A DNA stretch of 41,417 nucleotides from Magnetovibrio sp. GTDB lineage: Bacteria > Pseudomonadota > Alphaproteobacteria > Rhodospirillales > Casp-alpha2. Below, piece after piece: positions 26,067-33,285 of this stretch. The position numbers and the translations under genes are program-made. The stretch is from positions 1-41,417 of the forward strand of contig PBLS01000025.1 of the NCBI GenBank assembly GCA_002721825.1. The letters are read 5' to 3'. Every line of letters begins with the position of its first letter. The first letter of the stretch is position 1. Below the pieces are notes generated by a model, which did no database searches, was not told the origin of the DNA, and was given only the letters and a program-made list of their open reading frames with translations.

Positions 26067-27185
26067 TGTAGTCTCGTTCTTTTCACCGTGTGTAGTGCCT
26101 TTGATTAGTCGTTCAGATACATATTCAGCGGGGCGTTGGTTTTTTAGAGAGATCTCAGGGGCCATTTTACCAGTAGTTCGAATACCGCGCATATAAACGC
26201 TGAGTGCTTTTATGGGATGAACAATTGTGTCTGTTACAGCTGTAGCCTCGTAACCGCAATGAACCATGCAGTCTGCACACTTTTCATAATTACCTGTTCC
26301 GTAGGATTGCCAGTCAGTTTCTTCCATTAGCTCTTGGAAGCTATTAGCGTAGCCCTCTGATAACAGATAGCAGGGTTTTTGCCACCCGAATATATTACGG
26401 GTTGGGTTCCCCCAAGGTGTACAATGATAGGCTTGGTTTCCTGCGAGAAAATCCATAAATAGTGTTGACTGACTAAATTTCCAGCGTTTAGCGCCTGTGC
26501 GACTAAGAATATTGCGGAACAAAAGCTTGGTTTTATGTCGATTGAGGAAGTGTTCCTGATCGGGGGCGCGTTCATAGGCATAACCCGGTGACACTGTAAT
26601 CCCCTCAACGCAAAGATCATTCATGCAGAAATCAAAAAATTTTGCTGTTTCAGCGGCAGTCATTTGGTCAAAAAGCGTACAATTGACATTAATCCTAAAG
26701 CCAAGTTTTTTAGCTTCGCGTATTGCGGAGACAACTTTTTTAAATGTGCCTGGTTGATCTACAGCTTTGTCATGATGTTTTTCTAAACCATCGAGATGGA
26801 CTGAAAACGTTAAATAAGGAGTGGGTCTGAATTCCTTAAGTTTTTTTTCTAGCAATAAACCATTGGTACAAAGATAAACGAATTTATTTTTGGCGATTAT
26901 ACCATTTACAATCTCCGTTATGTCCCGATGGATTAAAGGCTCCCCGCCAGGTATAGATACTATAGGCGCACCGCATTCATCGACCGCTTTAAGGCATTCT
27001 TCTAACGAAAGACGCCTATTGAGTATTGAATCTTCGTAGTCGATCTTTCCGCAGCCAGGGCACGCAAGGTTACAGCGAAATAAAGGTTCTAGCATCAATA
27101 CGAGCGGATACTTTTCACGGTTTAGTAGCCGTTGTTTAATAATATAGCTTCCGACGCGGATTTGCTGGATCAAAGGAACTGGCAA
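26010..27185 (-). CDS. hpnH: Radical SAM adenosyl-hopene transferase HpnH
   Basis: A 391-residue radical SAM enzyme starting at a TTG (27185) with AGGAAA upstream. The opening MPVPLIQQIRVGSYIIKQRL matches the family N-terminus, which supports this start. The 4Fe-4S motif is RCNLACPGCGK (Cys38, Cys42, Cys45). SIPGGEPLIHRDI follows, and near the C-terminus a Cys cluster KCADCMVHCGYEATAV. HpnH couples hopene (diploptene) with the 5'-deoxyadenosyl group of SAM to make adenosylhopane. It is read in the opposite direction from the core operon and lies 24 bases after ispH. Confidence 0.95.
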   Translation of the reverse strand: MPVPLIQQIRVGSYIIKQRLLNREKYPLVLMLEPLFRCNLACPGCGKIDYEDSILNRRLSLEECLKAVDECGAPIVSIPGGEPLIHRDITEIVNGIIAKNKFVYLCTNGLLLEKKLKEFRPTPYLTFSVHLDGLEKHHDKAVDQPGTFKKVVSAIREAKKLGFRINVNCTLFDQMTAAETAKFFDFCMNDLCVEGITVSPGYAYERAPDQEHFLNRHKTKLLFRNILSRTGAKRWKFSQSTLFMDFLAGNQAYHCTPWGNPTRNIFGWQKPCYLLSEGYANSFQELMEETDWQSYGTGNYEKCADCMVHCGYEATAVTDTIVHPIKALSVYMRGIRTTGKMAPEISLKNQRPAEYVSERLIKGTTHGEKNETTLDPRAKPETRASCTRGAA

Positions 27186-27209
27186 CGCTTTTTCCTAATT
27201 ATTTGTAGC

Positions 27210-28157
27210 TTAAACAAAAGCTGAATCCGATAATTCACGTGGTAATTTGAATGTAACATTTTCTTTAACACCAGACACCTTTTCCACTTCGATATTGCGG
27301 TAATCTGCTAATTTTTTTACCACGCCTTGTACAAGTTCTTCTGGTGCAGAGGCGCCCGCTGTGATGCCAACTATTTTAACCCCTTTAAGCCATTCAGGAT
27401 TAAGATCACTGGCATCGTTTATTAAGTAGCTAGGTTTATTCATAGAAGCTCCAAGGTCTCGAAGTCGGTTCGAATTTGAACTGTTTTGCGCTCCTACTAC
27501 TAGCAACAGATCAATTTGCGGAGTCAAAATACGGACTGCGTCTTGGCGATTTTGCGTCGCGTAGCAAATGTCTTTTACATCAGGGCCCAGGACATTAGGA
27601 AATTTGTTTTTAAGGGCTTCGATGACCTCACGTGTATCGTCTACACTGAGAGTTGTTTGCGTAACATAAGAAAGTTGGTCAGGGTCTTTAACTTCGAGTT
27701 TCTCTACATCTTCCACAGAATTAACTAGCAGTACACCACCGGGAATTTGCCCTTGTGTACCCTCTACCTCTGGATGCCCAGCGTGGCCAATGAGGATAAC
27801 CTGACGGCCCTTTTTGACATGGTTTTGGCCTTCCTTATGAACCTTTGAGACTAAGGGACAAGTGGCGTCTATAACCTCGAGATTACGTTTACCTGCGGCT
27901 TGAACCACGCTAGCAGCAACCCCATGCGCACTAAAAATAGCATTCGCTCCCTGTGGAATATCATCTATTTCTTCGACGAAGATGGCGCCTTTTTCCCGAA
28001 GCGATTCTACGACATGTTTGTTATGCACAATTTCGTGGCGGACATAAACTGGTGGTCCGAATAGAATGAGGGCACGTTCAACAATTTCAATGGCACGCTC
28101 TACACCGGCACAAAAACCGCGCGGCCGGGCTAAAAGAATTTTTAAATTATTTGCCAT
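27210..28157 (-). CDS. ispH: 4-hydroxy-3-methylbut-2-enyl diphosphate reductase IspH
   Basis: About 315 residues from the ATG at 28157 (a second start six codons upstream is possible). The three Fe-S cysteines are in [25 protein letters not shown] and [12 protein letters not shown]. The enzyme performs the last MEP-pathway step, producing IPP and DMAPP. Here it precedes hpnH on the same strand, so it appears dedicated to, or co-regulated with, hopanoid synthesis. It is divergent from hpnA over about 124 bases. The tail after the last conserved motif is ordinary in length. Confidence 0.95.
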   Translation of the reverse strand: MANNLKILLARPRGFCAGVERAIEIVERALILFGPPVYVRHEIVHNKHVVESLREKGAIFVEEIDDIPQGANAIFSAHGVAASVVQAAGKRNLEVIDATCPLVSKVHKEGQNHVKKGRQVILIGHAGHPEVEGTQGQIPGGVLLVNSVEDVEKLEVKDPDQLSYVTQTTLSVDDTREVIEALKNKFPNVLGPDVKDICYATQNRQDAVRILTPQIDLLLVVGAQNSSNSNRLRDLGASMNKPSYLINDASDLNPEWLKGVKIVGITAGASAPEELVQGVVKKLADYRNIEVEKVSGVKENVTFKLPRELSDSAFV

Positions 28158-28281
28158 GGGAAGATTCCTCGCCATTGAAAATAAACTTCAAAACCGTAAA
28201 GGTGTGTTCCTCAAGGTGCCTTCTATAGAAAATATAACTGTAAATCTAGAGGAAACAAAGTTCCGTGGGGATAATAATCAC

Positions 28282-29268
28282 ATGATACTAGTTACTGGTG
28301 CGGCCGGTTTCATTGGATCTGCCATTGTCCGAGCCCTTGTAGGGCAAGGCAGACGGGTAAGAGCGTTAGTAAGGCCGACTTCAGACTGTCGGAATATTGA
28401 AGGCTTTCAGGTAGAGGTTGTGGAAGGTGACCTCTTGGAACCTGAAACTTTATCGCGGGCTGTTGATGGATGTTCGGGCGTCTATCATGTCGCGGCTGAC
28501 TATCGATTGTGGACTCCCGATCCAGAATCTATGTTCCGAACAAATATTGAAGGTTCTCGCGCGATCGTGGTGGCTGCCATGGAAGCTGGTGTTTCACGGA
28601 TGGTTTATACTAGTTCTGTTGCCGTATTGGGAATTGTGCCCGGGGGCGAGGGCGATGAAGTTACCCCTGTAAATTATGCCGATATGATTGGTGCTTATAA
28701 GCAGTCAAAGTTTCGCGCCGAAGAAGTCGTGCGTCAATTAATCATTGAAGAGGGTGCTCCCGTTGTAATTGTTAACCCATCCACTCCTATTGGGCCAGGG
28801 GATATCAAGCCTACACCGACGGGGCGACTAATTGTTCAAGCTGCATCGGGTAAGATGCCAGCTTATGTCGAAACAGGTCTTAATATCGTGCACGTGGATG
28901 ATGTTGCTGCGGGTCATCTCCTAGCTTTTGAAAAGGGGAGGATTGGAGAGCGTTATTTGCTCGGTGGAGAAAACATGGAATTAAAGGACATCTTAGTTGA
29001 GATTGCCAGGTTGGTTGGTGGTAAACCACCTAAAATATATCTACCACACGGCTTTGTTATGCCTATTGCCTATGTGGCCGAGGTTTGGGCGCGTGTGAGC
29101 GGTGGTGGTGAACCATTTGCTACAGTTGATGGTGTAAGAATGTCCCGAAAGAAAATGTATTTTTCATCAACTAAAGCAATGCGTGAGCTCAAATATCAGC
29201 CGCGACCCGCAAAAGAGGCCTTAGCTGATGCTATCGGTTGGTTTTCAGATAATGGGTATTGCCCCTAG
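28282..29268 (+). CDS. hpnA: Hopanoid-associated sugar epimerase HpnA
   Basis: About 328 residues from the ATG at 28282, where the Rossmann fold begins directly with MILVTGAAGFIGSAIVRALV. Further upstream in-frame codons are open but carry no domain. It is an extended SDR (NAD-dependent epimerase/dehydratase type), with GVYHVAADYRLW, the active-site YxxxK in GAYKQSKFRAEE, and NIVHVDDVAAGH. HpnA's substrate has not been defined in hopanoid producers; nucleotide-sugar or hopanoid side-chain oxidoreduction has been suggested. It is followed by the nucleotidyltransferase after 48 bases, so the two may share a transcript. Confidence 0.92.
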   Translation: MILVTGAAGFIGSAIVRALVGQGRRVRALVRPTSDCRNIEGFQVEVVEGDLLEPETLSRAVDGCSGVYHVAADYRLWTPDPESMFRTNIEGSRAIVVAAMEAGVSRMVYTSSVAVLGIVPGGEGDEVTPVNYADMIGAYKQSKFRAEEVVRQLIIEEGAPVVIVNPSTPIGPGDIKPTPTGRLIVQAASGKMPAYVETGLNIVHVDDVAAGHLLAFEKGRIGERYLLGGENMELKDILVEIARLVGGKPPKIYLPHGFVMPIAYVAEVWARVSGGGEPFATVDGVRMSRKKMYFSSTKAMRELKYQPRPAKEALADAIGWFSDNGYCP

Positions 29269-29316
29269 GTGTACACAGCCTTAAAACTCCCTCTGATGAG
29301 AATTAGGCTTCTATAG

Positions 29317-30075
29317 ATGAAAGCATTGATGTTGGCTGCTGGTATTGGCGGGCGGCTTTTTGGCGATGACAATAATGATATACCAAAGGCACTACTAACC
29401 TTTGAAGGGCAATCCCTTTTGCAACGCCATATTGAAATTTTGCAAGCGCACGGTGTTGAAGAACTTGTGATGATTGTTGGACATCGCAAAGAATTGTTAA
29501 TTGGGGAGGCTCTAAAATTCGCTCGTAGTGGTTTTATCCATTGGATAGAAAACCCTAGGTATCGGGAGGGTCCTATCCTTTCTTTAGGGTGTGGAGAGGA
29601 AGTATTGCGTTTAGGTGTTGATGTGTTGTTTATGGACGCTGACGTACTGTACCATCCTTTTTTATTGGAAAAATTAATTTTATCACCAAATAAAAATTGT
29701 TTTATTTTCGATCAGGAATTCCAATCAGACGAAGACCCTGTGAAGCTTTGCCTAAAAAACGGAGTGATTGTTGATTTTGGTAAAGTAATAAAAGAAGATT
29801 TTGACACCGTTGGAGAGTGGCCCGGGTTCATGAAAATGGACGGTCGGGTTTCGGGATTGCTTATGGATGCAGTTGAAGAAATTATCGCCTCTGGTGAGGT
29901 AAAGGGTACTTACGAGCGAGCGATGACGGCTGTTTTAAAGTCTGAACCGCCGATGACATTTGGCTACGAAGACGTAACAGGTATTCCATGGGTGGAGATC
30001 GACTACCCAAGTGACCTTGAACAAGCAATTTCCAGTGTAATCCCGCGCATAGGCGAGTTTAGTAACCCAAGATAA
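29317..30075 (+). CDS. Nucleotidyltransferase of the phosphocholine/sugar-phosphate cytidylyltransferase type
   Basis: A 252-residue single-domain NTP transferase. The N-terminal nucleotide loop reads LMLAAGIGGRL, followed by IPKALLTFEGQSLLQRHIE. The metal site is VLFMDADVLYHP, and near the C-terminus comes VTGIPWVEIDYPSDLEQA, an ending shared with LicC-like and phosphonate cytidylyltransferases. Such enzymes join CTP (or another NTP) to phosphocholine, 2-aminoethylphosphonate, inositol-1-phosphate or a sugar phosphate. The presence nearby of three CDP-alcohol phosphotransferase-fold genes argues for a CDP-activated product. It follows hpnA on the same strand and is convergent with the oxygenase, 24 bases apart. 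The substrate cannot be read from sequence. Confidence 0.82.
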   Translation: MKALMLAAGIGGRLFGDDNNDIPKALLTFEGQSLLQRHIEILQAHGVEELVMIVGHRKELLIGEALKFARSGFIHWIENPRYREGPILSLGCGEEVLRLGVDVLFMDADVLYHPFLLEKLILSPNKNCFIFDQEFQSDEDPVKLCLKNGVIVDFGKVIKEDFDTVGEWPGFMKMDGRVSGLLMDAVEEIIASGEVKGTYERAMTAVLKSEPPMTFGYEDVTGIPWVEIDYPSDLEQAISSVIPRIGEFSNPR

Positions 30076-30099
30076 ATAGAAAACGCATTCCAAAATCAA

Positions 30100-30852
30100 T
30101 TAAACCTGATAGACATAATTTTTGTTGGGCTCGCGATCAATATCGGGCGGGAAATTTTTATGCTTATCAGCGTAATATTTCGCCATATGTTCACCAGCTG
30201 AACGCCGGTTATAGGTGGCGTAATAAATCCTTCGCATGTGGTTACTGAGGTTTGGCGCTGATTGGTGTGGTGTGTAGCTATCAAAAAATACAATGTCACC
30301 AGGCTCAGTATGGATGGGAATGAATTTGATATCCTGCATGTCCGACTCGGTTAGTGGTTCCCATAATCGTAACAAGCGTTGTTTATGATAACCAGCGGAG
30401 AGCTCTAAGCACCCGTTCTCTGGAGTAGCCGCATCGATACTTACAAGTACATTGATGAAAAAATCTGCATAAATTTCCCAGCCAGCCTGAGAATCTTGAT
30501 GCGCTTTAAAGCCACCACCGCCTGGTATTTTAAAATTTATTTTTTCCTTGAATAAAACAGCTTTTTCGTTGAGCAGCTGTCCGACGGGCAATGCGAGGAC
30601 TTTTGTTAATTCTCTGAAGCCGAGGTGGAAAGGTGCTATATTTTCGATGCGATTTACAAGTGTATCGTCAGTAATGCTTTGTTCGTGATACACCCAGTGT
30701 TTCCCCGATACCTCAGGACGCGCAAGCATTTCGTCACTCCACGACACGAGTGATTCCATTTCTTCGATGTTAAAAGCTTGTCTTAAGATAAGAAATCCAT
30801 CTTGATTAAAGATCTGAATATGTTTGTCGCTTAAGCGAGGAGTACGCAGCAT
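30100..30852 (-). CDS. PhyH-family Fe(II)/2-oxoglutarate-dependent oxygenase
   Basis: A 250-residue phytanoyl-CoA-dioxygenase-like enzyme. I choose the ATG at 30852: GGAAA precedes it, and the family start LSDKHIQIFNQDGFLILR follows at once. Sequence further upstream lies within the neighbouring membrane-protein gene. The iron triad is visible: His118 and Asp120 in GGGGFKAHQDSQAGWEIY, and His196 in FFDSYTPHQSAPN. An Arg (207 or 208) in NHMRRIYYATYN would bind 2-oxoglutarate. The family hydroxylates aliphatic carbons, often on lipids or small acids. Within a hopanoid cluster a lipid side chain or the headgroup is the likely target, but this is inference. It lies 68 bases downstream of the membrane-protein gene on the same strand. 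Confidence 0.85.
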   Translation of the reverse strand: MLRTPRLSDKHIQIFNQDGFLILRQAFNIEEMESLVSWSDEMLARPEVSGKHWVYHEQSITDDTLVNRIENIAPFHLGFRELTKVLALPVGQLLNEKAVLFKEKINFKIPGGGGFKAHQDSQAGWEIYADFFINVLVSIDAATPENGCLELSAGYHKQRLLRLWEPLTESDMQDIKFIPIHTEPGDIVFFDSYTPHQSAPNLSNHMRRIYYATYNRRSAGEHMAKYYADKHKNFPPDIDREPNKNYVYQV

Positions 30853-30920
30853 AATTTTTCCAGGTGAGTGAAACGTGGCAAATAATATGGGTCCAAAATT
30901 CATAGAGCAAGAGACCTTGC

Positions 30921-31709
30921 TCAACTTTTTTTGAGGTCGAATTTCCAGGTCACGACAAACAGGTAGCCTATTGCTAAGGTTAAGGAGGTTAATGTTCCGA
31001 GATGCACTCCGAGCTTTGAAAAACTCCACGAAACGCTGGCCAGGTAGGTTAATACTGACCCGATACCAAGCGGGAAACCGCGAAACATCGCATATGCGTG
31101 GTCGCGAGAATAGGTATATTGGATTATTAAGATAGTCGGTAGCCAGGTCATAGGGAAGCCAATCAATACACCGGCCCAAATTGGACCCAGAAGTTTTCCT
31201 AAAGTGACGACTGAAATAACGAAGATAGCTGAAATGCCTGCTCTTAGAGCCAGCATGCTAAAGTTGAGGCGGACAGGCTCAACTACATGTAGGTCCTTTG
31301 CACGACGAAAACCAAATGCGGCGATCAAAGCCGTAATTATAGTAACAGGTAGGGCCGATAAGACGGAGAAAGGAATTTCGCGTATAACAAAGGCAAATAC
31401 TACAAATATGAACAATCCGCCAAATGTACTTTTCAAGGCGTTAAAACTCACCACTCGGATGGAAATTGCATAGTAAGTGATTACAAATATCAATACACCG
31501 GCAATACCAACGATGGCGTGCGGAATGCTAGCAGTTACAAAACCGATTCCCTTTTCAATGCCAAGTAGATAGTAAGATATCAAAGCACCGAGTGGTGCTC
31601 CAGAAATCACACCGGCAATCCTTGGAGATAATCGTTCAGCGAAGACGGATAAAATAAGAACGATTGTACCGGCGAAAGCGGCCTTTATTAAAAGGGTAAA
31701 TATCAACAT
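30921..31709 (-). CDS. Unrecognised polytopic membrane protein with internal duplication
   Basis: I do not recognise this 262-residue protein. It has about eight hydrophobic helices and almost no soluble part. Two halves appear related: LSPRIAGVISGAPL (27-40) and LGPIWAGVLIGFPM (174-187) follow similar helices and are followed by similar Pro/Gly-rich stretches, suggesting an inverted or parallel two-repeat transporter fold. A charged loop around residues 135-148 separates the halves. It is transcribed with the PhyH oxygenase gene. A flippase or small-solute permease role fits the shape, but no family can be named. Confidence 0.6.
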   Translation of the reverse strand: MLIFTLLIKAAFAGTIVLILSVFAERLSPRIAGVISGAPLGALISYYLLGIEKGIGFVTASIPHAIVGIAGVLIFVITYYAISIRVVSFNALKSTFGGLFIFVVFAFVIREIPFSVLSALPVTIITALIAAFGFRRAKDLHVVEPVRLNFSMLALRAGISAIFVISVVTLGKLLGPIWAGVLIGFPMTWLPTILIIQYTYSRDHAYAMFRGFPLGIGSVLTYLASVSWSFSKLGVHLGTLTSLTLAIGYLFVVTWKFDLKKS

Positions 31710-31901
31710 TAATAGGAACCCCTCAAAATCTAGTTTTATGGGATATAGCCATTACAGGCTTCGATGGTGTCCGACTATGGTATTAGCGATATATTGGCAT
31801 AGGCCCTGCCATTTAACTATGTTATATGCTTGCTGATTTAAAATTTGGAAATGATTGATTTTTTAGAATTTCTAATAGTTTCTTCAGTAACGTCCTGTTT
31901 A

Positions 31902-31931
31902 ATAGTTTTCAACATAATGGTTGAAAACTAT
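31902..31931. promoter_or_regulatory. Perfect 12-base inverted repeat upstream of the first CDP-alcohol transferase gene
   Basis: The arms ATAGTTTTCAAC (31902-31913) and GTTGAAAACTAT (31920-31931) are exact complements around the six-base centre ATAATG. It lies 42 bases before the ATG at 31974, in the 264-base divergent region whose other side is the membrane-protein gene. No T-run follows, so a terminator is unlikely. It could be a dimeric regulator's operator or a leader hairpin. Confidence 0.5.
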
Positions 31932-31973
31932 AGGCGCTCTGAGGCTTGCTGGTGACAAAGGTAATTCAATTCG

Positions 31974-32585
31974 ATGAGCCATAACACTTGGTTGCATAAA
32001 ATTTCACGCACACTTATAGTCAAGCCGCTTGTCAGGACAGCTGTTCATCCGAATCATTTGACTATTGCGCGTCTGGTAACCGGGGTAGGAGCCTTTTGCA
32101 GTATTAGTTTTGGTGCATCTCCGTGGTTACAAATTGGTTCGGTTTGTTTCTTAGTCTCTATACTATTCGACCGGGCGGACGGTGATTTGGCGAGATTGAC
32201 TGGTCGAACTAGTTCCTCCGGGCACAAACTTGACCTGATGTCTGATGCCTTTTGTAACTCAATGATTTTTGTAGGTCTAGGTATTGGCCTTAGTCACAGT
32301 CATAGTGCTTATGGTTTAGGTGCTATCGTAATGGGTTTGGTAGCCGGTATGTCGGTGGCTGCTATCCTTGGAATGGTGATTAAGGTCGAAAGTTTGCAAG
32401 GCGCACGCGCAGCTGAACTTGGGAGCGCGGCTGGTTTTGACCCGGATGACGCTATGTGTGTGGTACCGATAGCGGTGTTTTTTGAGTTTGGGGAGGGTTT
32501 GTTATTGCTAGCTGCTATTGGTGCACCTTGCTTTGCAGTTTTTTTCTTCATTGTATTCCGACGGAAAATATTTTTACGGGAGTAA
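31974..32585 (+). CDS. CDP-alcohol phosphatidyltransferase-family protein 1
   Basis: A 203-residue membrane enzyme with the full CDP-OH-P signature DxxDGxxARx8GxxxDxxxD: Asp66, Asp69, Gly70, Ala73, Arg74, Gly83, Asp87 and Asp91. NHLTIARLVTG precedes it, as in the family's first helix. These enzymes move a phospho-alcohol from a CDP-linked substrate to another alcohol, releasing CMP, inside the inner membrane. It shares C-terminal patterns (AAGFDPDDAMCVVPIA) with the protein encoded immediately opposite, so the two are probably paralogues. Its stop is nine bases from that gene's stop (convergent). Donor and acceptor are unknown; a hopanoid acceptor is proposed from context only. Confidence 0.88.
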   Translation: MSHNTWLHKISRTLIVKPLVRTAVHPNHLTIARLVTGVGAFCSISFGASPWLQIGSVCFLVSILFDRADGDLARLTGRTSSSGHKLDLMSDAFCNSMIFVGLGIGLSHSHSAYGLGAIVMGLVAGMSVAAILGMVIKVESLQGARAAELGSAAGFDPDDAMCVVPIAVFFEFGEGLLLLAAIGAPCFAVFFFIVFRRKIFLRE

Positions 32586-32594
32586 GAGATGTGT

Positions 32595-33206
32595 CTATCG
32601 CTGCTGTTTAAGCCGGATCAATTCTCGAAGTGCCCAAAGCCCATAGATAGTAGATCCAATACTGGCGGCCACGAAAAACGGATACAGCCAGCCCGACCAG
32701 GTGATGGGTGCGAGCAGGTATATGCCGTCTTCCAATTCAAACCCAGCAAACTCTGGATATCCAATAGCTTCACCTTCTTCGGGATCAATATTGTCATTTG
32801 TTTTATCAATATTAAGATTAGTGAACACCGAACCCAGGGAAGCGACTGCACCCGTGCTTCCCAAGATGATAGCCCAAAAGCCCAAACTACTATCGCGAAA
32901 TCCAATCCCGAGACAAATAAAAAGTGCGCCGTAGCTGAGGCCACCCGAGGCATAATCCAGATAATAGCCAAGCTTGGAGCGCATATTTTTTTGACGTGCC
33001 AGTTCGCCGTCTGCATGGTCGAGAAAGCGAGACAATACGAACAACCCAGCACCCCAGTTAGCCCAAAACAGCGATCCCTGCGCCAGCATAATCGCTCCCA
33101 TAAATGCGACCAAAATTGTTGCAATAGTCAACTGATTAGGGGTAATCGATGTCGTCAGCAACGGCTTAATCAAGATACCCGCTGCACGCTGATCCCATGG
33201 AACCAT
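32595..33206 (-). CDS. CDP-alcohol phosphatidyltransferase-family protein 2, last motif Asp missing
   Basis: A 203-residue paralogue of the neighbouring transferase. I choose the ATG at 33206, which has GGAGG eight bases upstream, over the ATG at 33218. The signature is intact at Asp63, Asp66, Gly67, Ala70, Arg71, Gly80 and Asp84. The fourth Asp, the proposed catalytic base, is Gly88 (YYLDYASGGLSYG; codon GGT on the coding strand). The metal and nucleotide ligands are thus kept while the base is lost. It may be an inactive partner of another transferase, or may use another residue as base. The membrane helices and overall length are normal and the frame is intact, so it is not a decaying gene. 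It is divergent from hpnN across 79 bases. Confidence 0.85.
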   Translation of the reverse strand: MVPWDQRAAGILIKPLLTTSITPNQLTIATILVAFMGAIMLAQGSLFWANWGAGLFVLSRFLDHADGELARQKNMRSKLGYYLDYASGGLSYGALFICLGIGFRDSSLGFWAIILGSTGAVASLGSVFTNLNIDKTNDNIDPEEGEAIGYPEFAGFELEDGIYLLAPITWSGWLYPFFVAASIGSTIYGLWALRELIRLKQQR

Positions 33207-33285
33207 GAATACCTCCATTCATACAGTACTAGCCTGGTAAAAGCGTCACTGCGAGTCAAGTGTTGGAGCGGAGTGGAGGTACACT

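Noticed and set aside
30853-31179. Longer N-terminus for the PhyH oxygenase
   Set aside because: It overlaps the membrane-protein gene, lacks family similarity, and a suitable ribosome site precedes the ATG at 30852.
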